NCBI GenBank assembly: GCA_946480535.1
Contig: CAMLKA010000002.1
Location: 1-48,073 of the forward strand
Length of the DNA: 48,073 bases
Origin: an uncultured Candidatus Saccharibacteria bacterium
Lineage (GTDB): Bacteria > Patescibacteria > Saccharimonadia > Saccharimonadales > UBA1547
Direction of reading: 5' to 3'
In this document: positions 41,701 to 48,073 of the stretch, piece after piece
Numbering within the stretch: the stretch's first letter is position 1
How the letters are laid out: each line of letters begins with the position of its first letter
Translations under genes and position numbers: made by a program
The notes under the pieces: generated by a model
Told to the model about the DNA's origin: nothing
Seen by the model: only the letters and a program-made list of their open reading frames with translations
Databases searched by the model: none

Positions 41701-41706
41701 ATTGTA
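41701..41706 (-). promoter_or_regulatory. -10 of udg, leaderless
   Basis: TACAAT followed by 6 nt (ACTCCT) and the ATG at 41694. Confidence 0.5.
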
Positions 41707-42795
41707 CTACTTTTGCTGATCGGTAAGGTAGTCAGCAAGTGCGTCTGCTGAGTCCTTTACACTCAACTCGTCATCACGTGCTTTGAGGGATTCAGAGAAA
41801 GTGTCGCTTGCTTCGCTAATGGTGTCTTGTACTTCGTACATTTGGTCACGAAGGGTCTTGTACTGCTCGTAGTCAGAACCGTATGGGTTTGAAAGTGCCG
41901 CAATTTGCTCATACACTGTCGCGTAGTCACCGTACGCTTTCGAAATTGCGTCAACGTAGGTCTTAAATTGCGCGTTTGGAACATCCTTTACCTCAGAAAG
42001 TGCGGTTGAACATTCCTTAAGGGCTGCGACACGTGCAGTTGCGTCTTCAGCATCGCTCACGTTGTTACAGACCGCAAGTGCTGGGCGCAGGTTCTTTACT
42101 GAAGTAACGAGTTCGCTTGCATATGCGGTGTATGCCTCAAGCTTGTCGTTAAAGGCATTGTAGAGCTTTCCACCCTCACCTACGCGAACTGCTTTCAGCT
42201 TTGAAAGTTCTTCATTTTCAGTTTTGAGTGTTGCAACTGACTCCTCGGCCTCAGCAACACTTTCCTCAAAGCTGTCATCTGAAGCGCTACTCGCAGAGTA
42301 TCCGAGAGTACGAGCGTCAGAAGTAAGCGCTGAGCTTGCTGAACTTACTTGGTTGAATTGACGCGCTGCGTCGCGATAGTCTTCTTTTGATACGGTCATA
42401 AAGAGTGAGTACAGTACAAAAGCAATCACCGCAAGAAGAACAACTCCACCAGCAATTGCAGCGATAAGAATAAGCTTCTTTGTGTCTTTTTGCTTTGGCG
42501 CTTGTGGCGCGCTGCCTGTTGTGGCTGAGAATACTGATGCAGGCGCAGCTTCTGGGGCTGCAGGCTGCGTACCGAATGCAGGAGTTTCCGCTGCTGCAGG
42601 GGCCGCTGGTTTTACCGACGTAGCAGTATCAACTGGAGCAGGTGCGTCAGCTGGTGTGTCAGTCGTTTCGGCCGGTGCTGCTGGCACTTCGTTTTCAACT
42701 GGTGTCGCTGGCGTCTCCTCAGGTACTGGTGGCTGCACTGGTGCAGTATCCTCTGTCGGAGGCGTGTTTGACGGATTAGTATTGTTTGGATCCAT
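41707..42795 (-). CDS. membrane-anchored coiled-coil protein, paralogue 1, unknown
   Basis: 362 aa. Cytoplasmic tail of about 100 residues rich in Pro, Ala, Thr and Glu; membrane segment at about 108-132; extracytoplasmic helical domain with two cysteines (LAVCNNVSD, LKECSTALSEVKDVP). The helical domain aligns with the next gene (RPxLxxC ... DC/EC..A......KDVP.A.....). Ribosome site AGGGAGT at 6 nt. Not recognised. Confidence 0.8.
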   Translation of the reverse strand: MDPNNTNPSNTPPTEDTAPVQPPVPEETPATPVENEVPAAPAETTDTPADAPAPVDTATSVKPAAPAAAETPAFGTQPAAPEAAPASVFSATTGSAPQAPKQKDTKKLILIAAIAGGVVLLAVIAFVLYSLFMTVSKEDYRDAARQFNQVSSASSALTSDARTLGYSASSASDDSFEESVAEAEESVATLKTENEELSKLKAVRVGEGGKLYNAFNDKLEAYTAYASELVTSVKNLRPALAVCNNVSDAEDATARVAALKECSTALSEVKDVPNAQFKTYVDAISKAYGDYATVYEQIAALSNPYGSDYEQYKTLRDQMYEVQDTISEASDTFSESLKARDDELSVKDSADALADYLTDQQK

Positions 42796-42869
42796 GTAGA
42801 TACTCCCTAAAAAAAATAAACTTAAACTGTTTTCTAGTATACAGGAGTCTCCAAACGGTTCAAACCCGA

Positions 42870-43637
42870 CTAAAAGATACGAGATTCGTCTTCGAGATAT
42901 GCTTTCAAATCGCGTGCGCTACTCGTGTTGAGAATTTGCTTGCGTGTCTGCTGAACGTTTTTTGCAAATGCCGTACTTGCTTCAGAGAATGATTCGATTG
43001 TCTGGCTATATTGGGTAACGAGCTCGCCGTACGCGTCGCTTTGGCGATCGGTGGCTGCCGCCATTTGTGCAAACAATGCCGCACGGGCTGCGTAGTTTTT
43101 TGCGACTGCTTCGGCGTATTCTTTGTAGTCTGCATCAGGAACGTCCTTGGCCGCATTCATGGCATCAGCACAGTCTTGCATGGTCTTTGCGTCTTCAGCA
43201 CTTACCGTCTCACTACTCTCGGCGGTACACTTGTAAAGCACCGGACGTACCTTAGCCATCGAAGTGAGTACGTCACGGTTGTAGGCTACGTACGCCTTAA
43301 TGTCTTCGTTGTAGGCGTCATAGAGACGCTTACCTTCACCATCTTTAAGTACTGCCTCTTTCGCGAGTGCATCGTTTTCTGTTTCAAGTGATACGAGCGT
43401 TTTTTGGACTGCCTCGATATTCTTTGCGAATTCTTCATCGCTTGCAGTGCCTGAGTTGACCGAAACACTCGTACGAGACAAGGCATTATTCGTATTTTCA
43501 TACTGCGTTAGTGCGTCGCGATACGGTTGGCGAGCCGGAGTTACCATAATACCGTACACCAGCAGTGCGCCAATCAAAGCAAGCCCAACGGCAGCAATAA
43601 TAATCAGATATTTCTTGGTTGCTAAAGTCTCACGCAT
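42870..43637 (-). CDS. membrane-anchored coiled-coil protein, paralogue 2, unknown
   Basis: 255 aa. Same architecture as its downstream neighbour without the Pro-rich tail: membrane segment at 10-32, then a helical domain with the same cysteine pair (LYKCTAES, MQDCADAMNAAKDVP). Start fixed at ATG 43637 by GGAGTGAG; an upstream in-frame ATG has no ribosome site and overlaps the ABC-F gene. Probably a tandem duplication. Role unknown; may organise the envelope. Confidence 0.8.
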   Translation of the reverse strand: MRETLATKKYLIIIAAVGLALIGALLVYGIMVTPARQPYRDALTQYENTNNALSRTSVSVNSGTASDEEFAKNIEAVQKTLVSLETENDALAKEAVLKDGEGKRLYDAYNEDIKAYVAYNRDVLTSMAKVRPVLYKCTAESSETVSAEDAKTMQDCADAMNAAKDVPDADYKEYAEAVAKNYAARAALFAQMAAATDRQSDAYGELVTQYSQTIESFSEASTAFAKNVQQTRKQILNTSSARDLKAYLEDESRIF

Positions 43638-43672
43638 ACTCACTCCAGTGTACAGAAGGTCAAGGCGCAATG

Positions 43673-45316
43673 CTAGAGTTGCACCACTTCCCCGCCAAGC
43701 TGTTTTCGGAAATGGGTATCGTGCGAGATATACAAAATAGCACCGCTGTAACTTTTCAGGGCATTTTCGAGCTCTTCGATACTTGGAAGATCGAGGTGGT
43801 TAGTAGGCTCGTCGAGCACGAGAATTGAAGGATTATCGGCCAACATATCAATCAACTGTAAGCGCGCTTTTTGGCCACCGCTCAGCTGCGAAACTGGAAT
43901 ATTTGCGTCGCCCGCCGTGAACAAATAATCGGCCATGAGCTGACGCACTTTGGTGTCTCCTACTTTCAATCCGCGTGATAAAAATATGTGTTCAATCGCG
44001 CCAGCAAGCGTCATTTTTAAGAGGTCGCTTGAAGTTTCTTGCTCGTACACACCGACACGAATTTTCTTATCGACATCGATATGACCATCGAACACCTTGG
44101 CACTAAATGAGTTCTCGGCAATGGTTGCGAGAAGCGTTTTCACGAAGGTTGTCTTACCTGCCCCGTTACGTCCGCGCAGCTCAACAATCTCGCCTTCACG
44201 TATTTGGAACGATATATCTTTAAAGAGCGGTTGGTCATATCCGAGTGAAAGTGCGTTGACACTCACGAGCAAGCGGCTATAGCCTTCTTCGCCCGTAACA
44301 CCGTGCAACTTAATATTCTTAGCCTTGTACTTTTGGTACTGCTCACCCGTCTTAAGACCCATGTCTTGTACCGATTCGCGGTCAACCCAGAAAGTTGGCT
44401 TCTCGGTTTTTTCGAGCTTCGCAAGTTCATCACGCGACTGTTGTTCAAGGCGCTTAAAACGCTGGATGGTGCTTGGGTGGCGCGACTTCTCCTTATAGCG
44501 TTGGTACTCGATAATTTTTGCTTTCAAGTTTACAATACGACGCTGTGTCAGCTCGTACTCGTTCATCATTGAACCAGTAGTTGATGAATTTTGACGAAGG
44601 TAATCGCTGTAATTACCCTTATAACTGAGGATCTTCTGGTCTTTAATTTCAAGAATACGATCTACCTTATCAAGAACATCGCGGTCGTGCGTAATCACCA
44701 ACATGGCTTCTTTTGCAGAGCTCATCCAGTTAAGGAACTTGTCTTTCGCAACGTAGTCCATGTGGTTTGTTGGCTCGTCGATCAGCGCAAGCTGCGCCTT
44801 TGAGATCATCACCTTTGCTACTTCAATGAGGCGCTTCTGACCACCAGAAAGGTCGCCGATTTTATCGTACGCACGGCCGCCCAGTTGGAACGAATCAAGG
44901 GTTTTCTCTACGTCATTCTCGACGTTATAAAAACCAAGCGCGTCGAATTGCTCAAGCGCCTCAGAGTACTCGTTAATAAGGTGCATTTTATCGCCCATGG
45001 TCTCTGGGTAGGTTTCGAGGATATGCTTGAGTTTGCTGTACTTTGGAAGGTCTTGCAGAATATACTCAACAACCTGCATATCTTCAAAACCGTGGTGCTC
45101 TTGGCGCGTCGTAATAAGGTGAACCCCCTTACCGATGGTGATATCGCCTTGATAATCGGTGTCTTCACCGCTGAGAATACGAAAGAGTGTCGTCTTCCCT
45201 TCTCCGTTGCGACCGATTACCCCTACTTTTTCATCGTCATCAACAAAAAATGAGGCGTTTTCAAGCAAGCGCTTGTCGCCAAATGATTTCTCTTCGATTG
45301 TTGCGGTGATAACCAT
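43673..45316 (-). CDS. ABC-F family ATPase (ribosome-associated)
   Basis: 547 aa. Two ABC domains without membrane parts: Walker A GRNGEGKTTLF and GRNGAGKTTFV, signatures LSGGQKRLIEVA and LSGGQKARLQLI, Walker B ALIDEPTNHMD and LVLDEPTNHLD, and a charged interdomain linker (about 240-310). ABC-F proteins act on the ribosomal E site or give antibiotic protection; which one is not visible. TGT-TATAAT is 10 nt before the ATG. Ends close to the paralogue pair. Confidence 0.95.
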   Translation of the reverse strand: MVITATIEEKSFGDKRLLENASFFVDDDEKVGVIGRNGEGKTTLFRILSGEDTDYQGDITIGKGVHLITTRQEHHGFEDMQVVEYILQDLPKYSKLKHILETYPETMGDKMHLINEYSEALEQFDALGFYNVENDVEKTLDSFQLGGRAYDKIGDLSGGQKRLIEVAKVMISKAQLALIDEPTNHMDYVAKDKFLNWMSSAKEAMLVITHDRDVLDKVDRILEIKDQKILSYKGNYSDYLRQNSSTTGSMMNEYELTQRRIVNLKAKIIEYQRYKEKSRHPSTIQRFKRLEQQSRDELAKLEKTEKPTFWVDRESVQDMGLKTGEQYQKYKAKNIKLHGVTGEEGYSRLLVSVNALSLGYDQPLFKDISFQIREGEIVELRGRNGAGKTTFVKTLLATIAENSFSAKVFDGHIDVDKKIRVGVYEQETSSDLLKMTLAGAIEHIFLSRGLKVGDTKVRQLMADYLFTAGDANIPVSQLSGGQKARLQLIDMLADNPSILVLDEPTNHLDLPSIEELENALKSYSGAILYISHDTHFRKQLGGEVVQL

Positions 45317-45326
45317 ACAGTGTTCT

Positions 45327-45332
45327 ATTATA
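45327..45332 (-). promoter_or_regulatory. -10 of the ABC-F gene
   Basis: TGT-TATAAT, 10 nt before the ATG at 45316; back to back with the promoter of the GC-rich unit. Confidence 0.55.
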
Positions 45333-45346
45333 ACAGAGGTAAAAAG

Positions 45347-45375
45347 TTGACTTAGTAGATTATATATTGTATAGT
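45347..45375 (+). promoter_or_regulatory. promoter of GC-rich unit 6
   Basis: TTGACT, 17 bp, TATAGT; leader about 85 nt. Confidence 0.75.
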
Positions 45376-45466
45376 CGTTTTTGAAGTCGGGTCCCCGGCT
45401 TCGTTCTTATTCACCGAGACATCCCCAACCATGGGGGCTTGCTCACCGAAAAGAAAGACTACCCAC

Positions 45467-46543
45467 ATGATTCGCATCATCAATGCTGCGCTCGACGTCC
45501 TCGTCATCGGCGAGGAGGAATCGATCGTGCTGAGGGGTGTCATCGATCCCCTCCACCTCAAGGAGCTCCGCGCGGACATCTACCAGCGTGAGGTCCTGTC
45601 GTCCGGCAAGATCGACACCCTCAAGAAGGCGCTCAAGACGAGTCGCGTTCCCGACATCGACCTCGGCATGCGTGGAGATTCCACGCAGGAACAGCTCGAG
45701 GACGGCAAGGTCGTCTGGATCCTCAACGACGACGTCTACGTCATCGACGGGCTCCAGCGCAAGACGGCTGGCGAACAGCTGGTCGGCGAAGGCTTCATGC
45801 CCCACATCGGCGTCGTCGTGCACTTCAACACGACCGAGGCCTGGGAGCGTGCACGCTTCGAGGCGCTCAACGTCGGTCAGACGGGGCTCAACACGAACAT
45901 CATCCTGCGCAACCTGGCCGAGACCGTTCCGGCGGCGGCCCTGATGCTCGAGATGACGACGAAGCAGCCGAAGTTCGTGCTGAACGACCGGGTCTCGTGG
46001 ACGCAGAACATGCGTCGCGGTGACCTGATCACCGGCATCACCTTCTACAAGACCGCGGGACGGCTCCACAGCCACCTCGGCCCCGGGAAGAGTGACCCGC
46101 GCGCCCTGGCTCGCACCGGCATCGCCAAGATCGTCGAGCGGACCGGCAAGGGCAACTTCGCGAACAACGTGCTGAGCTTCTTCTGGCTGATCGATGAGTG
46201 CTTCGACATCCAGAACGTGGCCTACCGCAACTCGGCGACCCACCTGAAGTCGACGTTCCTGCTCGCCCTCTCGGGGGTGCTGAGCGACCACGAAGACTTC
46301 TGGGAGGGAAACCGCCTGGTCATCCCGGCGGACCTGCGTCGCAAGCTCAAGCTGTTCAAGGTGAACGACCCCACGGTCCGCAACCTCGCGAGCAGCTCCG
46401 GCATGGCGATCAAGGTGCTCGAGGAGCTCATCATCGAACACATCAACAACGGCAAGCGGACCCGGCGCCTCGTGCGTCGCGCCAGCGCCGATCTGATGGA
46501 TGACATCGATGGTGCCGACCTCGAGGTCGGTGGTGTGGCATGA
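45467..46543 (+). CDS. DGQHR/ParB-like protein (GC-rich unit 6)
   Basis: 358 aa. Central motif VYVIDGLQRKTAGEQL is a DGQHR-type signature (His replaced by Gln) of the ParB/DndB-like superfamily; before it lies QREVLSSGKIDTLKKAL. The remainder is helical with a basic tail (RTRRLVRRASADL). Relatives are often on mobile elements, as DndB regulators or ParB-like nucleases; activity is not known here. The ATG at 45467 is used although no good ribosome site is visible; another in-frame ATG is at 45431. Very high third-position GC. Coupled by ATGA to the next gene. Confidence 0.75.
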   Translation: MIRIINAALDVLVIGEEESIVLRGVIDPLHLKELRADIYQREVLSSGKIDTLKKALKTSRVPDIDLGMRGDSTQEQLEDGKVVWILNDDVYVIDGLQRKTAGEQLVGEGFMPHIGVVVHFNTTEAWERARFEALNVGQTGLNTNIILRNLAETVPAAALMLEMTTKQPKFVLNDRVSWTQNMRRGDLITGITFYKTAGRLHSHLGPGKSDPRALARTGIAKIVERTGKGNFANNVLSFFWLIDECFDIQNVAYRNSATHLKSTFLLALSGVLSDHEDFWEGNRLVIPADLRRKLKLFKVNDPTVRNLASSSGMAIKVLEELIIEHINNGKRTRRLVRRASADLMDDIDGADLEVGGVA

Positions 46544-47232
46544 ACATCCCCTTCGAGCAGGGGCTCGCGCTGTTCTCGGCGCGGGCCTCTCTCGAGGACC
46601 TCAAGGCAGCTGCGGCATTCAGTCGCGTGGTGCCCGGAACGGTCCTCGGGTGGGTCACGGATGGCGCACCCCCCAAGGGTGAGGCGCAGATTCGCATGAT
46701 GTACTACCTTCAGCTGAGGGGTGTCGACTTGGAGGAGCTTCTGTCTCTTCCGCAGCCGGCCTTCGACCTGGGGTTGAGTATCGCAGTCGGCGCCATCGAA
46801 GTCGAAGAAGCTGTGCGCGAGCTCGGCTACGCGAACACGCAGGACCTGTACAGGCTTCTGCGCGGCGCGGAACTTCCATCCACACGGGCCGAGCGACTCA
46901 CAACGCTGCTCGGCTCGTTCAGGGACACAACGAAGGAGCGTCTGCATGAGGCAGCTCTCGAGCCGCTGGAAATAACTTCGTCATCGGTCTCGATCCCGCC
47001 ACAAGTGGAGCCCTCGGTCTTCGAGAGCCCCGCGCAGCTCATTCCGCCCCAGTCGGCGCCTTCGGGCACCTTCGCCGCGGAACATACGGCAGGAGCCCTC
47101 CTGACGGCGACAGCACTGGTGGAGTCGCACATCCTCGCAGGCGGAGACGATCTCGAGATCGTGAAGCGCCTCATCGGCGGCGAACGACTCCTCGAGCTCG
47201 CATCGCACCTCGAGAGAGTCGCTCTCGGATAA
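46540..47232 (+). CDS. probable HTH-type protein (GC-rich unit 6)
   Basis: 230 aa. The N-terminus (residues 12-60: LFSARASLEDLKAAAAF, then VVPGTVLGWVTDGAPP) has the spacing of a helix-turn-helix, and residues 85-130 may form a second one (VEEAVRELGYANTQDLYRLLRGA). A Pro/Ser linker at about 145-180 and a helical C-terminus follow. Not recognised with certainty. Start overlaps the DGQHR-like stop by 4 nt; it may regulate or partner it. Confidence 0.65.
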   Translation: MNIPFEQGLALFSARASLEDLKAAAAFSRVVPGTVLGWVTDGAPPKGEAQIRMMYYLQLRGVDLEELLSLPQPAFDLGLSIAVGAIEVEEAVRELGYANTQDLYRLLRGAELPSTRAERLTTLLGSFRDTTKERLHEAALEPLEITSSSVSIPPQVEPSVFESPAQLIPPQSAPSGTFAAEHTAGALLTATALVESHILAGGDDLEIVKRLIGGERLLELASHLERVALG

Positions 47233-47276
47233 CCAACATGACTGACACGCGTCAGTAAGTCGTCGGAGATACCGGC

Positions 47277-47308
47277 GCCCCCGCACAGCAATGTGCGGGG
47301 CTATTTTT
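47277..47308 (+). terminator. terminator of GC-rich unit 6
   Basis: GCCCCGCACA-like arm pairs with TGTGCGGGGC over a GCAA loop, then CTATTTTTTA. A smaller palindrome ACTGAC-acgc-GTCAGT lies at 47241-47256. Confidence 0.9.
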
Positions 47309-47328
47309 TATCTTGCTCCTCGCAGATA

Positions 47329-47357
47329 TTGATTTATACGCAATTTTATTGTATAAA
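47329..47357 (+). promoter_or_regulatory. promoter of GC-rich unit 7
   Basis: TTGATT, 17 bp, TATAAA; leader about 77 nt, starting with ACGTTCAT as after the promoter at 7227-7255. Confidence 0.65.
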
Positions 47358-47439
47358 AGTATTACGTTCATTGTGGGGTGCGCCTCGGCGTATTCTCGGT
47401 GCGTACATCCACAATCCGACATCTTTTAAGGAGATCGTC

Positions 47440-47922
47440 ATGACCATTCTCGTAGGAGAAGCCGACCGAATGATGGTCGTCATGAACCTCGTGTTCAGCG
47501 ACTCGATCAAGCCGGCGGACCTGTTGTCCTCAGAAGAGCTGGAGCTCTTTCAGTGCGAGACGCCCGAAGAGCTGCTCGACAAGCTGGACGCGACACTCGC
47601 CTTCCTCAGCCCCGATGACAACGAGGAGTTGATGGACGGGCGGCACCTCATCGGCGTGTCGCTCTTCGAAAGCGCACGTGAAGGGCTGACGGGCCGCGAA
47701 GCCCTCACGCAGGCCATCAACGACCTCAGCCGCCCCATTCCGCGCGAAGTCGGCGAGTTCATGCTCGTCGCCCAGGCAGTGCGCCAACTGGTGCGCCACT
47801 TCGAGCACACCGTCATGGAATACTACCAGCCCTGGCGCATCATGAAGGAGAGCGTCCGCGAAGCGCTCGCCCTCCTCCCGGGGGACTCCCCCGCGCGCGA
47901 GATCCTCCAGCGCTACGCATAA
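47440..47922 (+). CDS. helical protein, unknown (GC-rich unit 7)
   Basis: 160 aa. Not recognised. Acidic, all-helical in appearance, one cysteine (FQCETPEE), no membrane segment. Start fixed by AAGGAG 6 nt upstream; the context AAGGAGATCGTCATGAC is nearly the same as at the gene at 1376 (AAGGAGTCGTCATGAC). GC-rich codons, own promoter and own terminator. Confidence 0.8.
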   Translation: MTILVGEADRMMVVMNLVFSDSIKPADLLSSEELELFQCETPEELLDKLDATLAFLSPDDNEELMDGRHLIGVSLFESAREGLTGREALTQAINDLSRPIPREVGEFMLVAQAVRQLVRHFEHTVMEYYQPWRIMKESVREALALLPGDSPAREILQRYA

Positions 47923-47933
47923 GAAGTCGGACC

Positions 47934-47972
47934 GGGGTCGCAGCACACACGTGCTGCGACCCCATATTTTTT
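47934..47972 (+). terminator. terminator of GC-rich unit 7
   Basis: GGGGTCGCAGCA and TGCTGCGACCCC form a perfect 12-bp stem, followed by ATATTTTTT. Confidence 0.93.
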
Positions 47973-47978
47973 GCACAA

Positions 47979-48006
47979 AAATACCCCGCTCATCGGCGGG
48001 GTATTT
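47979..48006. terminator. terminator of the right-edge gene (minus), possibly bidirectional
   Basis: AAATACCCCGC and GCGGGGTATTT form a perfect 11-bp stem; on the minus strand the stem is followed by TTTT. Confidence 0.85.
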
Positions 48007-48020
48007 CTTCATGCGAAAGT

Positions 48021-48073
48021 TTAGCGGTTCGCTTCCTTCACCGAAAGGCTCAAACGACCCTTTTCGTCGATAC
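48021..48073 (-). CDS. C-terminus of S1-domain protein, probably polynucleotide phosphorylase
   Basis: Only the last 17 codons are inside the window: IDEKGRLSLSVKEANR then TAA. DEKGRxSLSxKEA is the last strand of an S1 RNA-binding domain, as at the end of PNPase; ribosomal protein S1 or another S1 protein is possible. It is followed by a good terminator on the same strand. Confidence 0.65.
   Translation of the reverse strand, partial: IDEKGRLSLSVKEANR

Noticed and set aside
45443..46441. Minus-strand reading frame of about 330 codons over the DGQHR-like gene
   Set aside because: No promoter or ribosome site; the plus strand has the motif, the promoter and the ATGA coupling.
1..48073. Alternative genetic code (UGA as Gly)
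   Set aside because: TGA ends many well-defined genes, including coupled ones (2820, 26569, 46543), and proteins align to families without in-frame TGA.

Overview
The window looks like a chromosomal segment of a Patescibacteria (CPR) bacterium, most likely a Saccharibacteria (TM7) member. The grounds are a complete Gram-positive-like type IV pilus locus (pilM-N-O-B-T-C, pilin, pilD, string of pseudopilins, no secretin), sortase-type surface proteins, an RNase J, a TlyA methylase, a rpsF-ssb-rpsR-efp block, and many genes with a -10 box about 6 nt before the ATG (apparently leaderless). TGA is used as a stop, so there is no sign of the UGA-Gly code of Gracilibacteria. Species assignment is inference.

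Layout. 1-1260: 5' part of a tRNA (Thr-like), a pilin fused to a carbohydrate-binding-like domain, tRNA-Asp. 1276-3132: two GC-rich transcription units with four unknown genes. 3138-7048: superoxide dismutase, SurA/PpiC-type foldase, bPH2 membrane protein, two membrane proteins, tRNA-Arg. 7080-7195: long imperfect inverted repeat with a conserved core; 7227-7746: GC-rich unit. 7765-10197: ndk, uppP, a tyrosine recombinase, and a second copy of the inverted-repeat element. 10201-24472: type IV pilus cluster, all on the minus strand. 24548-25688: ychF. 25772-27736: GC-rich surface protein plus sortase. 27740-30806: rpsF-ssb-rpsR-efp-thpR-tlyA operon. 30881-34516: giant Asp-box surface protein with a sorting signal. 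34609-36892: ftsK. 36962-37495: GC-rich unit. 37505-39949: RNase J. 39960-41093: trpS behind a palindromic leader. 41080-45332: uracil-DNA glycosylase lacking Fe-S ligands, two paralogous coiled-coil membrane proteins, an ABC-F ATPase. 45347-47972: two GC-rich units (DGQHR-like plus HTH-like protein; one unknown). 48021-48073: C-terminus of an S1-domain protein, probably PNPase.

Two kinds of gene stand side by side. The core genes have moderate GC and often leaderless starts. Eleven GC-rich genes in seven units each have a well-formed -35/-10 promoter (17 bp spacer, one ambiguous 16/17), a transcribed leader usually with Shine-Dalgarno, and in most cases a strong perfect hairpin terminator; they sit between core operons like self-contained cassettes. 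Apart from the sortase pair and the DGQHR-like gene I do not recognise them. These cassettes and the conserved-core inverted-repeat element are the best candidates for something undescribed.

The recognisable genes fit a surface-attached epibiont: pili with adhesin-like pilins, sortase-linked surface proteins, few biosynthetic genes, and core RNA/protein functions.
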